DNA of 12,339 nucleotides from Caulobacteraceae bacterium (GTDB taxonomy: Bacteria > Pseudomonadota > Alphaproteobacteria > Caulobacterales > Caulobacteraceae): the NCBI GenBank assembly GCA_028291305.1, contig JAQGII010000132.1:1-12339 (forward strand). Reading direction: 5' to 3'. The notes beneath the pieces were generated by a model. The model was given only the letters and a program-made list of their open reading frames with translations, was not told the origin of the DNA and did not search any database. A program made the position numbers and the translations under genes. Positions 1-5,963 of the stretch are shown in pieces; the stretch's first letter is position 1, and every line of letters begins with the position of its first letter.

Positions 1-95
1 TTCAGAGCCTCCAGCAGTTCGTCGCGGGTGAGCTGTTGGGCCAGCACGGGCTGCGCCGACATCGCGGCCAGCAGGACTAGAACGGCGGCCTTCAT
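1..95 (-). CDS. Secreted protein of unknown function, N-terminal fragment (truncated by window edge)
   Basis: Only the first 31 codons are present; the gene runs off the left edge. The start is an ATG whose first bases overlap the TGA stop of the C39 peptidase gene (ATGA, 92-95), and a GGGGGGAG Shine-Dalgarno stands four bases before it, so translation is probably coupled. The visible protein begins with Met-Lys-Ala-Ala and a hydrophobic run ending in Ala-Gln-Pro-Val-Leu-Ala, followed by Gln-Gln: a typical Sec signal peptide with cleavage near residue 19. The mature start, QLTRDELLEAL, looks helical. In Pseudomonas fap loci the C39 protein FapD lies close to an outer-membrane channel protein, FapF, so a porin-like partner is possible here. 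That is inference from position only; nothing in 31 residues identifies the family. Confidence 0.75.
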   Translation of the reverse strand, partial: MKAAVLVLLAAMSAQPVLAQQLTRDELLEAL

Positions 96-751
96 GGCGC
101 TCCCCCCCGGCTCTGGCGATTGACCGCCGCCTCGCGAACCGCGGCCCCGGTGGGCGCGGTGAACAACTCGGGCGGGGCGCCCATCCGGTTGGCGGGATGC
201 GGATCGTCGGGCCGGTAGACGATGAAGCCGACCCGGCTGGTCCACACCTTCAGGAAGTCGCCGACAGGCATGGTCCTGTTGCCGAAGGCCGGGTCGCCCA
301 GCAGCAGCCGGTCGCCGCGCCGGCCACGCACCACCACGAAGTGGCCGAAGCCCCTCACCCTGATGGGGGCCACGACCGGCGCCATGGCGAGGAGGTCCTC
401 GAGCGTCAGCCCTGCGAAGCCGGCGGCGGCGAAGCCGCGGCTGGCGGCAAAGCGTTTCAGGTCCAGCAGGGAGAAGCCCAGGCGGGCGCGCACCAGGCGG
501 GCATCGGCCACCTGCAGCATGCCCAGAGCCGCCTGCTTCTCGCTGACCGGATCGCCGAGCTGGTAGGTCATGAGCGTGGCCACGGCCGCCGCTCCGCAGG
601 AGAGATCCCATTGCTGGCGCACAAGCCCCTCGTTGCGCAGTTCAAGCAGGCTGCGCACGGCCTTGGCTTGCCCGGCGGAGGGGGCAAGGACGGCGGCGGC
701 CAGGATTGCGGCCGCCGCGACACCCGAGATTGCGGGAGGCCGCCCGGCCAT
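92..751 (-). CDS. Periplasmic C39-family cysteine peptidase (FapD-like, stand-alone)
   Basis: Probable double-glycine-type leader peptidase of 219 residues, without the ABC-transporter domains usually fused to C39 domains. Residues 1-30 form a signal peptide (Arg, then an Ala-rich hydrophobic stretch, ending GQAKA), so it should act in the periplasm. The catalytic layout is visible: Gln46/Gln47 before the nucleophile in WDLSCGAAA (Cys52), His137 in GFGHFVVVRG and Asp153 in LLGDPAFGNR, the classic Cys-His-Asp order with an oxyanion Gln upstream. The run around Cys52 and the following YQLGDPVSE match the FapD-like group as I know it. The start is uncertain: I chose ATG751, which leaves 17 bases after the upstream stop. 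An in-frame TTG at 772 overlaps that stop as TTGA and has GAGG three bases before it; it would add seven residues ahead of the signal peptide. The gene lies in an operon with the TIGR03118 protein (upstream) and another secreted protein (downstream, ATGA overlap). Confidence 0.85.
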   Translation of the reverse strand: MAGRPPAISGVAAAAILAAAVLAPSAGQAKAVRSLLELRNEGLVRQQWDLSCGAAAVATLMTYQLGDPVSEKQAALGMLQVADARLVRARLGFSLLDLKRFAASRGFAAAGFAGLTLEDLLAMAPVVAPIRVRGFGHFVVVRGRRGDRLLLGDPAFGNRTMPVGDFLKVWTSRVGFIVYRPDDPHPANRMGAPPELFTAPTGAAVREAAVNRQSRGGAP

Positions 752-768
752 CCCCGCGCCCGGCCGGC

Positions 769-1887
769 TCAATGGCCTCGCATCTCAGCGAGGCTGACGA
801 CCTCGTCGGCGCCCCAGGTGGCCGCTGTCGGCACGATCGATCCCAGCAGGCCGTGGCTCTCTTCGGCCGGACCGGCCGAGAAGGTGATCGTTCCGTTGGG
901 GCCCGTGCGCAGCGCCCACAGGCCATCGATCTCGACCCGGTTCTGGTCGTCCCGCAGCACGCCGATGTAGTTGCCGGTGTTCGGATCGTAGGCATTGACC
1001 CGGCCGTCGCCGAAGTTGCCGACCAGGAGCGCGCCAGCGAACTTGCCGAAGCTGGCCGGAGCGATCGCCAGGCCCCAGGGGGCGTTCAGCTGGCCGTGCT
1101 GCACCAGCCGGCGGATCAGATGGCCGTCGGTGTCGAACACGTCGACGAAGCCCAGGCCCTGGCCGGCGATTTCGTCCGTGGCGCCCGGTTCCCGCTTGGC
1201 GAAGGTGACGTACAGCTGGTTGTTCAGGGCCTGCACGTTGAACGGGGCGTAGTTGGGCGGCAGCTTCGGATCGGTGAAGCTGTCGATCTTCGCGTAGCTG
1301 GCGTCGTAGACGCTAACGACGCCGTGGGCGAAGTCGGCCGCGAACAGCCGGGGCGAAGCGCCGCTCATCGCCAGCGTCAGGCCCTTGAAGATCGAGCCGC
1401 TGGCGGATTCGTCCACCGCCACTATGGCGTGGGTCGCATCGACGGTCGGGTTCCAGCCCTCGATCTGGCCGCTCTCGGTGGCGAAGGCGAAGGCCGTCCG
1501 GCCGGTCTTGCCGGCGCTGGTGACGTTGAAGGCTCCGTTGATCCCGATGAAGGTCGTACCTGTCGGCGCCCCGGGGACCTCCACGACCAGCGCGTTCTTG
1601 GCGAAGGTGGTGTTGTTGTAGAGCGTCGACGTATCGGTGCCGTTGTTGGCGACCCAGAGGGGGCCTCCGGGCGCTTGGGAAAGCCCCCAGGCATTCACCA
1701 GCAGCGGATCGGTGACGGGAGCGACGCCGCTCTGATCGGCCACTTGGCTGACGACGGCGAACCGGGTCCCGGCCACGACGGCGTCGAGTTGCGCGTCGTT
1801 GAGGGGAACAGGGGCGGCGATCACGGCAGGGGCAAGCATGCCCGCTGCGAGACCAATAGCAGCGGCGCTGGTGGAAAGACGCAACAT
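769..1887 (-). CDS. TIGR03118-family secreted protein with beta-propeller-like repeats
   Basis: Exported 372-residue protein of the uncharacterised TIGR03118 family. Family hallmarks visible are TDPLLVNAWGLS (59-70), GPLWVANNGTDTSTLYN (75-91), FAFATESGQIEGWNP (133-147) and repeated blade-like segments with Gly-Asp/Asn turns, suggesting an NHL/SMP-30-like propeller. Residues 1-25 are a Sec signal peptide ending VIAA. Directly after it comes PLNDAQLDAVVAG (28-40), which resembles a double-glycine leader and is discussed in the findings. Many TIGR03118 proteins end in a PEP-CTERM sorting tail; this one ends SLAEMRGH with no hydrophobic tail, so exosortase sorting is unlikely. The ATG at 1887 has a strong AGGAGGGA three bases upstream. 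It is the first gene of the minus-strand operon, read into the C39 peptidase gene at its stop. The biochemical role of the family is unknown. Confidence 0.85.
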   Translation of the reverse strand: MLRLSTSAAAIGLAAGMLAPAVIAAPVPLNDAQLDAVVAGTRFAVVSQVADQSGVAPVTDPLLVNAWGLSQAPGGPLWVANNGTDTSTLYNNTTFAKNALVVEVPGAPTGTTFIGINGAFNVTSAGKTGRTAFAFATESGQIEGWNPTVDATHAIVAVDESASGSIFKGLTLAMSGASPRLFAADFAHGVVSVYDASYAKIDSFTDPKLPPNYAPFNVQALNNQLYVTFAKREPGATDEIAGQGLGFVDVFDTDGHLIRRLVQHGQLNAPWGLAIAPASFGKFAGALLVGNFGDGRVNAYDPNTGNYIGVLRDDQNRVEIDGLWALRTGPNGTITFSAGPAEESHGLLGSIVPTAATWGADEVVSLAEMRGH

Positions 1888-1935
1888 CGTTCCCTCCTGT
1901 CATCACCCGGGCTGAATTCGCTCGGCGCGCTGTTA

Positions 1936-1965
1936 ATACTAACACCGGGGGCGGAAGGTTCACAA
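1936..1965 (-). promoter_or_regulatory. Possible sigma-70-type promoter of the TIGR03118/C39 operon
   Basis: Read on the minus strand, TTGTGA (1960-1965) and TAGTAT (1936-1941) are separated by 18 bases, giving a plausible -35/-10 pair about 45 bases before the AGGAGGGA of the operon's first gene. The -10 lies within a partly symmetrical GTTA-N4-TAAC (1932-1943), which could be an operator half-site pair. This is sequence matching only; the -35 is weak. Confidence 0.35.
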
Positions 1966-2044
1966 AGTCGACAATATTTCCCATTCAGGCGCCGATACTG
2001 CCAAGTATGAACATGACAACAGCGTCGAAAACCCGACATTGCCC

Positions 2045-2072
2045 GGACAAGATGGTCGAAAACATCTTGTCC
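2045..2072. repeat. Perfect 10-bp inverted repeat with an 8-base spacer
   Basis: GGACAAGATG (2045-2054) is exactly repeated in inverted form as CATCTTGTCC (2063-2072) around GTCGAAAA. No T-run follows on either strand, so it is not a standard intrinsic terminator. It could be an operator for a dimeric regulator, a Rho-linked 3' hairpin of the gene ending at 2256, or chance. The symmetry is directly visible; the function is unknown. Confidence 0.55.
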
Positions 2073-2255
2073 CGACGGCGGATATCTCGTGAACAACAGG
2101 CGAAGACGTTGGCTAACGACCTGGGCCGTCGCCAATGGCCGCCCCGATGAAGTCCACCCTGCGGCTCAGCGCCTGTCTACTGGCGTCCTGCCGATGAAGC
2201 TGTGCTCGCGCGGTTCCGCTCCGAACTCACCCGAAGCTGGAAGACAGGGTGACCG

Positions 2256-3113
2256 TCACGAGTCCGCGGTGCGGTAGCGCTCTTCGGCGGCCCGGATGCG
2301 ATCCCACATCGGCTGCAACTCGCTGGTCAGCGAGAAGTGCCTGGAGATCGAACAGTCCACGCGGGCGGATTCGACCCGGGCCATGGCTTCGCAATAGCGC
2401 CGCCAGAGGTCGTGGTCGCGGCGCTCGTTCTTGCCCCTGACGGTGGGCGGGTCCCACAGGTCCAGATCGGTGAGCGAGCGCTTCAGCTTCAGCATGTTGG
2501 GCAGGGCGCTGTAGATGAACAGGAAGGCGGGGGTGGCCACGGCCGCGTAGTTCGGCCGGACCTGCATGTGCCACATGCGATAGGCCATCAGGAAGGCCTC
2601 GCGCCGTTCGGACGCGAGCCACGGAGTTTCGGCCTGCATCAGGGTCTTGGCGATCGAGGCCTGCTGCAACAGCGCCTCCGGCGAGACCTTGTTGCGCAGC
2701 GCCACGGCCATGGCGTCGAAGGGTACGCCCAGAAGGCGCGCCAGGGCGGTGTGTTCGACCGGCGTGCCGCGGATGATCAGCCGCTGACTGTGGCTCTCGG
2801 GGGGAGCCTGCCGGATCGAGGCCAGGGGATCGACCAGGACCGGCTGACGGTCGCGATGGATCCAGGCCACCTTGCCCGGCCCATAGGTCAGGTCTCCCGC
2901 CGCCAGGCGGGTGGCCAGGTGGTCCGTGCTCGGGGCGGGCCCCAGATCGGTCAGGAATTTCGTGAAATTCTGCCAGGTCGGGCAAAGACCGGAGCCGCGT
3001 TCGAACAATATGCGACGGTGTTCGGACGCCTCATGACGGTATGTCGTCAACAAGGTCTTCTGGTCCATGCGGACCACATCCCCCGGTAAGATGGCGGCAG
3101 CATTCTCTGCCAT
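2256..3113 (-). CDS. Putative DNA-binding protein with AP2/HNH-derived motif, function unknown
   Basis: A 285-residue cytoplasmic protein without signal peptide or membrane segment. Residues 44-90 carry the spaced signature W47..F50..F53L...LG58P.P, then R69, then Y77GPGKVAW84. This matches the C-terminal AP2-like DNA-binding part of phage and plasmid HNH proteins (W-x2-F-x2-F-x2-D-M-G-x-x-P ... R-x-D ... Y-x-P-x-N/K-x-R-W). The HNH catalytic core is absent. Residues 119-150 (HTALARLLGVPFDAMAVALR, then KVSPEALLQQ) resemble the helix-turn-helix that often accompanies such modules, of the type 'gvs...Rl.~G.s.eeAl'. Residues 160-285 are charged, Trp/Tyr-rich and unrecognised. The ATG at 3113 has AGGGAG about ten bases upstream. 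It is transcribed divergently from the PQQ dehydrogenase gene and could regulate that region, but this is inference. Confidence 0.6.
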   Translation of the reverse strand: MAENAAAILPGDVVRMDQKTLLTTYRHEASEHRRILFERGSGLCPTWQNFTKFLTDLGPAPSTDHLATRLAAGDLTYGPGKVAWIHRDRQPVLVDPLASIRQAPPESHSQRLIIRGTPVEHTALARLLGVPFDAMAVALRNKVSPEALLQQASIAKTLMQAETPWLASERREAFLMAYRMWHMQVRPNYAAVATPAFLFIYSALPNMLKLKRSLTDLDLWDPPTVRGKNERRDHDLWRRYCEAMARVESARVDCSISRHFSLTSELQPMWDRIRAAEERYRTADS

Positions 3114-3161
3114 GGGGTCGCACTCCCTGTTTGGCGCGTGAGCCGGCCCGGCCCTTAGCCA

Positions 3162-3180
3162 TTAAGTATTTCTTAAGTAT
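3162..3180. repeat. Direct repeat TTAAGTAT with 11-bp period in the divergent promoter
   Basis: TTAAGTAT occurs at 3162-3169 and again at 3173-3180, one helical turn apart, and the second copy overlaps the candidate minus-strand -10 (3176-3181). In-phase direct repeats over a -10 are a common operator arrangement. The repeat is seen directly; regulator and effect are unknown. Confidence 0.45.
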
Positions 3181-3420
3181 AAATCGTAGCCTTCGCTGAA
3201 GCTTAATCGGTACTCACCATGACAGCTTCGCAATCAAAGATGAAAATTCGCCTATAAGCTGAGTTACCCATAAGGATTAGCCATTGGGAGGGGGCAGCCA
3301 GGCGGCGGCCCCCGCGACGCCAAGCCGGCGGACCGAGCGGAGTTGGGCGGCCCCGTCGCAAGCCGATCTCAAAAAGACCCCAACCTTATTTCTCGCGGCG
3401 CGCTGGCGCGGGCCGCCGGG

Positions 3421-3453
3421 CAAGGCTAAGCCTTGGAAAAAAGCCAAGGGAGG
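3421..3453 (+). promoter_or_regulatory. Overlapping hairpins and Shine-Dalgarno in the leader of the PQQ dehydrogenase gene
   Basis: CAAGGC-TAA-GCCTTG (3421-3435) can form a 6-bp hairpin. CCTTGG (3431-3436) can instead pair with CCAAGG (3444-3449) around an A-rich loop. The two share bases 3431-3435 and exclude each other. The second takes in part of the AAGGGAGG Shine-Dalgarno (3446-3453), which stands six bases before the ATG at 3460. This could be a translational switch, or the first element could be a DNA operator; there is no experimental support. Confidence 0.4.
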
Positions 3454-3459
3454 AATGGG

Positions 3460-5469
3460 ATGTCGGCATTTTCGCGCAGGTCGCTGCTTGGCGTTCCGCT
3501 GGTCGCCTATCTGTGGGCTAGGAGCGCCCTCGCGCGTGCGCAGAGCATCGCCGCCCCCGCCAACACCGACTGGCGCAGCTATGCAGGCGACCTCGCCAAC
3601 ACCCGCTACTCCCCGCTCGCCCAGATCAACGCGGACAATTTCAACGACCTCGAGGTCGCCTGGCGCTTCAAGCCGGACGCCTTCGGCAGCCGCCCCGAAT
3701 TCAACCTCCAGAGCACGCCGCTGGTGATCAAGGGGGTGATGTACACCACCGTGGGCACGCGCCGCGACGTGGTCGCCCTGGACGCCGCGACCGGCGAGCT
3801 GCTGTGGATGCACCGGCTGGACGAAGGCGCGCGCGCCGACGCCGCGCCGCGCAAGCTATCGGGCCGCGGCCTCGCCTATTGGACCGACGGCGCCGAGGAA
3901 CGCATCCTCTATGTCACGCCCGGCTACCGGCTGGTGGCGCTCAACGCCAGGACCGGCCTGGCGATCGCCGGCTTCGGCGAAGACGGCATCGTCGACCTCA
4001 AGCAGAACGATGACCAGGAGATCGGTCCGCTCAACGACGACATCGGTCTGCACGCGACGCCCTGCGTCGCCAAGGACGTGGTGATCGTCGGCGCCGCGCA
4101 CAGCGTCGGCAACGCGCCGAAACACCACCATAACGTGGCGGGCTACGTCCGCGGCTTCGACGTCCGGACCGGCCAGCGGCTGTGGATCTTCCACACCATC
4201 CCGCGCAAGGGCGAGTTCGGCTACGACACTTGGCTGGACGGCACCGACCAGATCGGCAACGCCGGCGTCTGGGCCCAGATCTCGGCCGACGAGGAGCTCA
4301 ACCTCGCCTACCTGCCCGTCGAACTGCCCACTGGGGATTTCAACGGCGGCTTCCGGCGCGGCGCCGGCCTGTTCGGCGAAAGCATCGTCGCGGTCGACCT
4401 GCACACCGGCGTGCGGCGCTGGCACTTCCAGACCGTGCACCACGGCCTGTGGGACTACGACATCCCCTGCGCACCGATCCTCTGCGACATCCCCGTGGGC
4501 GGCAAGATGGTCAAGGCGCTGGCGCAGCCGACCAAGCAGTCTTTCCTCTATGTACTGGACCGCACGACCGGCAAGCCGATCTGGCCGATCCGCGAACGGC
4601 CCGTGCCCAAGGGCGACGTACCGGGCGAATGGTATTCGCCGACCCAGCCCTTCCCCAGCAAGCCGCCGGCCTACGACGTGCAGGGGATCACCGAGAACGA
4701 CCTGATCGACTTCACCCCCGCCCTGCGCGCCGAGGCGCTGGAACTGGTCAAGAACTACAGGATGGGACCGCTGTTCACGCCGGCCTCCGTATGGAGCGCG
4801 GACGGGACATGGGGGACGCTGACGGCGCCCAACGCCACCGGCGGGGCCAACTGGCCGGGCGGGTCCTACGATCCTGAAAGCCACATCCTCTACATCTATT
4901 CGAAGACCGAGGCGGACGTCGACAGCGCCGCCCAGAACAAAAATCCCCAGCGTTCGGACTTCGACTATGTGAACACGCGGGGCAATCCGCCGCCGGGCGA
5001 GAAGCCCGTCGCGCGCGGAGCCTTCCGGCCGGGCGTGCTGCAGGTCCAGGGCCTGCCGCTCATGAAGCCGCCCTATGGCAGGATCACGGCCATCGACCTC
5101 TCCAAGGGGGAGATCGCCTGGCAGATCGCGCATGGCGAGACGCCGGACGAGGTGCGCAACCATCCCGCGCTCAAGGGGCTCAAGCTCCCCCGCACCGGAC
5201 GCCCCGGGCTCCTGGGCACGCTGGCGACCAAGACCCTGGTGATCTGCGGCGAGGCGGGCTTCTTCACCACGCCGACCGGCAAGCGGGGCGCGATGCTGCG
5301 CGCCTACGACAAGGCGACGGGGGCGGAGAAGGGCGCCGTGTTCCTGCCCGCGCCGCAGACGGGAAGCCCGATGACCTACATGCTGGGCGGCGTGCAATAT
5401 ATCGTCCTGGCGATCGGCGGCGGCAGCTATTCGGCGGAGCTGGTGGCCTTCAGGCTGCCTAAGGCCTGA
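3460..5469 (+). CDS. PQQ-dependent dehydrogenase, soluble glucose-dehydrogenase (mGDH) type, Tat-exported
   Basis: A 669-residue quinoprotein predicted to oxidise a sugar or polyol in the periplasm using pyrroloquinoline quinone. The mature start has the family hallmark DWRSYAGDLANTRYSPL (37-53). Propeller tryptophan-docking motifs include VVALDAATGELLW (104-116) and ITAIDLSKGEIAW (542-554). HHGLWDYD (327-334) corresponds to the mGDH motif holding the catalytic Asp, and PTKQ (Lys359) to the PQQ-contacting Lys. There is no adjacent Cys-Cys pair, unlike methanol and ethanol dehydrogenases. It lacks the five membrane helices of E. coli Gcd. Residues 5-29 form a signal with twin arginines, SRRSLLG, so Tat export is likely. 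I chose ATG3460, with AAGGGAGG six bases upstream, over the in-frame TTG3433. A c-type cytochrome gene follows after 17 bases. The substrate cannot be assigned; PQQ synthesis genes are not in the window. Confidence 0.88.
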   Translation: MSAFSRRSLLGVPLVAYLWARSALARAQSIAAPANTDWRSYAGDLANTRYSPLAQINADNFNDLEVAWRFKPDAFGSRPEFNLQSTPLVIKGVMYTTVGTRRDVVALDAATGELLWMHRLDEGARADAAPRKLSGRGLAYWTDGAEERILYVTPGYRLVALNARTGLAIAGFGEDGIVDLKQNDDQEIGPLNDDIGLHATPCVAKDVVIVGAAHSVGNAPKHHHNVAGYVRGFDVRTGQRLWIFHTIPRKGEFGYDTWLDGTDQIGNAGVWAQISADEELNLAYLPVELPTGDFNGGFRRGAGLFGESIVAVDLHTGVRRWHFQTVHHGLWDYDIPCAPILCDIPVGGKMVKALAQPTKQSFLYVLDRTTGKPIWPIRERPVPKGDVPGEWYSPTQPFPSKPPAYDVQGITENDLIDFTPALRAEALELVKNYRMGPLFTPASVWSADGTWGTLTAPNATGGANWPGGSYDPESHILYIYSKTEADVDSAAQNKNPQRSDFDYVNTRGNPPPGEKPVARGAFRPGVLQVQGLPLMKPPYGRITAIDLSKGEIAWQIAHGETPDEVRNHPALKGLKLPRTGRPGLLGTLATKTLVICGEAGFFTTPTGKRGAMLRAYDKATGAEKGAVFLPAPQTGSPMTYMLGGVQYIVLAIGGGSYSAELVAFRLPKA

Positions 5470-5486
5470 CCATAAGGAGGATTTCG

Positions 5487-5921
5487 ATGAAACGGCTCGC
5501 CGGGATCTCCTGCGGCGCGGTCGCCCTGGCCCTCTCGTGCGCGGCGCTAGCGCAGACCGGCGGGGGCGCCTCGACCGGTGTCTACAGCAAGGCGCAGGCG
5601 GAGCGGGGCGCCGAGCTCTACGCAACCCACTGCGCGCGCTGCCACGGCGCCTCGATGGAAGGCCTCGACGTCGCGCCTCCCCTGGTCGGCGGGCGGTTCC
5701 TCGGCAACTGGACCAACCAGTCGGTCGCCGCCCTCGCGGCGCGGATCAGGACCTCGATGCCGCTCGACACCCCGGGCGTCCTGGGGCTGACCGCGAGCGC
5801 CGAGATCACCGCCGACATCCTCGCGGCGAACGGCTACCCGGCCGGACAGGCCGACATGCCGACCAACAGCCAGGGGCTGCAGCCGCTGACCATCGACGCG
5901 CCGCCCGCGGGTGCGAAATGA
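5487..5921 (+). CDS. Small periplasmic c-type cytochrome, partner of the PQQ dehydrogenase
   Basis: A 144-residue monohaem class I cytochrome c. Residues 1-22 are a Sec signal peptide ending ALA. The haem site is Cys49-Ala-Arg-Cys52-His53, preceded by GAELYATH, and Met91 in RTSMP is the likely sixth ligand. PPLVGGRFLGNW (64-75) is typical of the small cytochromes paired with quinoprotein dehydrogenases. AAGGAGG (5474-5480) lies six bases before the ATG. The gene begins 17 bases after the dehydrogenase stop, so the two are almost certainly co-transcribed. Its likely job is to take electrons from reduced PQQ and pass them to a terminal oxidase or another cytochrome. It ends 34 bases before the convergent amidohydrolase gene. 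Confidence 0.9.
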   Translation: MKRLAGISCGAVALALSCAALAQTGGGASTGVYSKAQAERGAELYATHCARCHGASMEGLDVAPPLVGGRFLGNWTNQSVAALAARIRTSMPLDTPGVLGLTASAEITADILAANGYPAGQADMPTNSQGLQPLTIDAPPAGAK

Positions 5922-5941
5922 TCGCGAGCCGGCCGCGCGCC

Positions 5942-5963
5942 TGACCTGGGCGCCTTCAGGTCA
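5942..5963. terminator. Inverted repeat between convergent genes, possible bidirectional terminator
   Basis: TGACCTG (5942-5948) and CAGGTCA (5957-5963) are perfect inverted copies around an 8-base loop. They lie in the short gap between the cytochrome stop and the convergent amidohydrolase stop, overlapping the latter. Position fits transcription termination in both directions, but neither strand shows a T-run and the stem is only 7 bp. Confidence 0.35.

Larger units (their letters stand above)
1888..2255. other. Intergenic region between the C39 operon and the AP2/HNH-like gene
   Basis: A 368-base gap with no recognised gene. It holds the operon's ribosome binding site and possible promoter (1888-1965) and a perfect inverted repeat (2045-2072). 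It also contains very short plus-strand reading frames linked by ATGA overlaps (2007-2150 encoding 47 residues, then 2147-2197 encoding MKSTLRLSACLLASCR). None has a ribosome binding site or a recognisable family, so I do not call them genes. No U-rich terminator is visible after the minus-strand gene that ends at 2256. Confidence 0.6.
3114..3459. other. Divergent promoter region between the AP2/HNH-like gene and the PQQ dehydrogenase gene
   Basis: A 346-base gap. Bases about 3155-3270 are clearly richer in A+T than the surroundings and probably hold both promoters. On the minus strand TATACT (3176-3181) is a good -10 about 65 bases before the ATG at 3113, though no good -35 accompanies it. 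On the plus strand TATAAG (near 3255) is a weak -10 candidate. Bases 3280-3420 are GC-rich and show nothing recognisable; the last 40 bases hold two overlapping hairpins annotated separately. Confidence 0.5.

Noticed and set aside
706..2010. Long open plus-strand frame (about 430 codons) opposite the TIGR03118 gene
   Set aside because: Antisense shadow of GC-rich coding DNA: low-complexity Gly/Arg/Val composition, no family hallmarks, and the opposite strand has a clear family match with signal peptide and ribosome binding site.
2249..2259. GTGAC-C-GTCAC palindrome at the stop of the AP2/HNH-like gene
   Set aside because: Only 5 bp per arm with a 1-base centre, in coding sequence; too short to support as a terminator or operator.
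3433..3459. TTG start adding nine residues to the PQQ dehydrogenase
   Set aside because: The extension would translate through the Shine-Dalgarno of the better-placed ATG3460 and put hydrophilic residues ahead of the twin-arginine signal.
3856..5625. Open minus-strand frame of about 590 codons opposite the PQQ dehydrogenase
   Set aside because: Arg/Ala/Val-rich shadow of the dehydrogenase frame, which has strong motifs and a Shine-Dalgarno; the antisense frame matches nothing recognisable.
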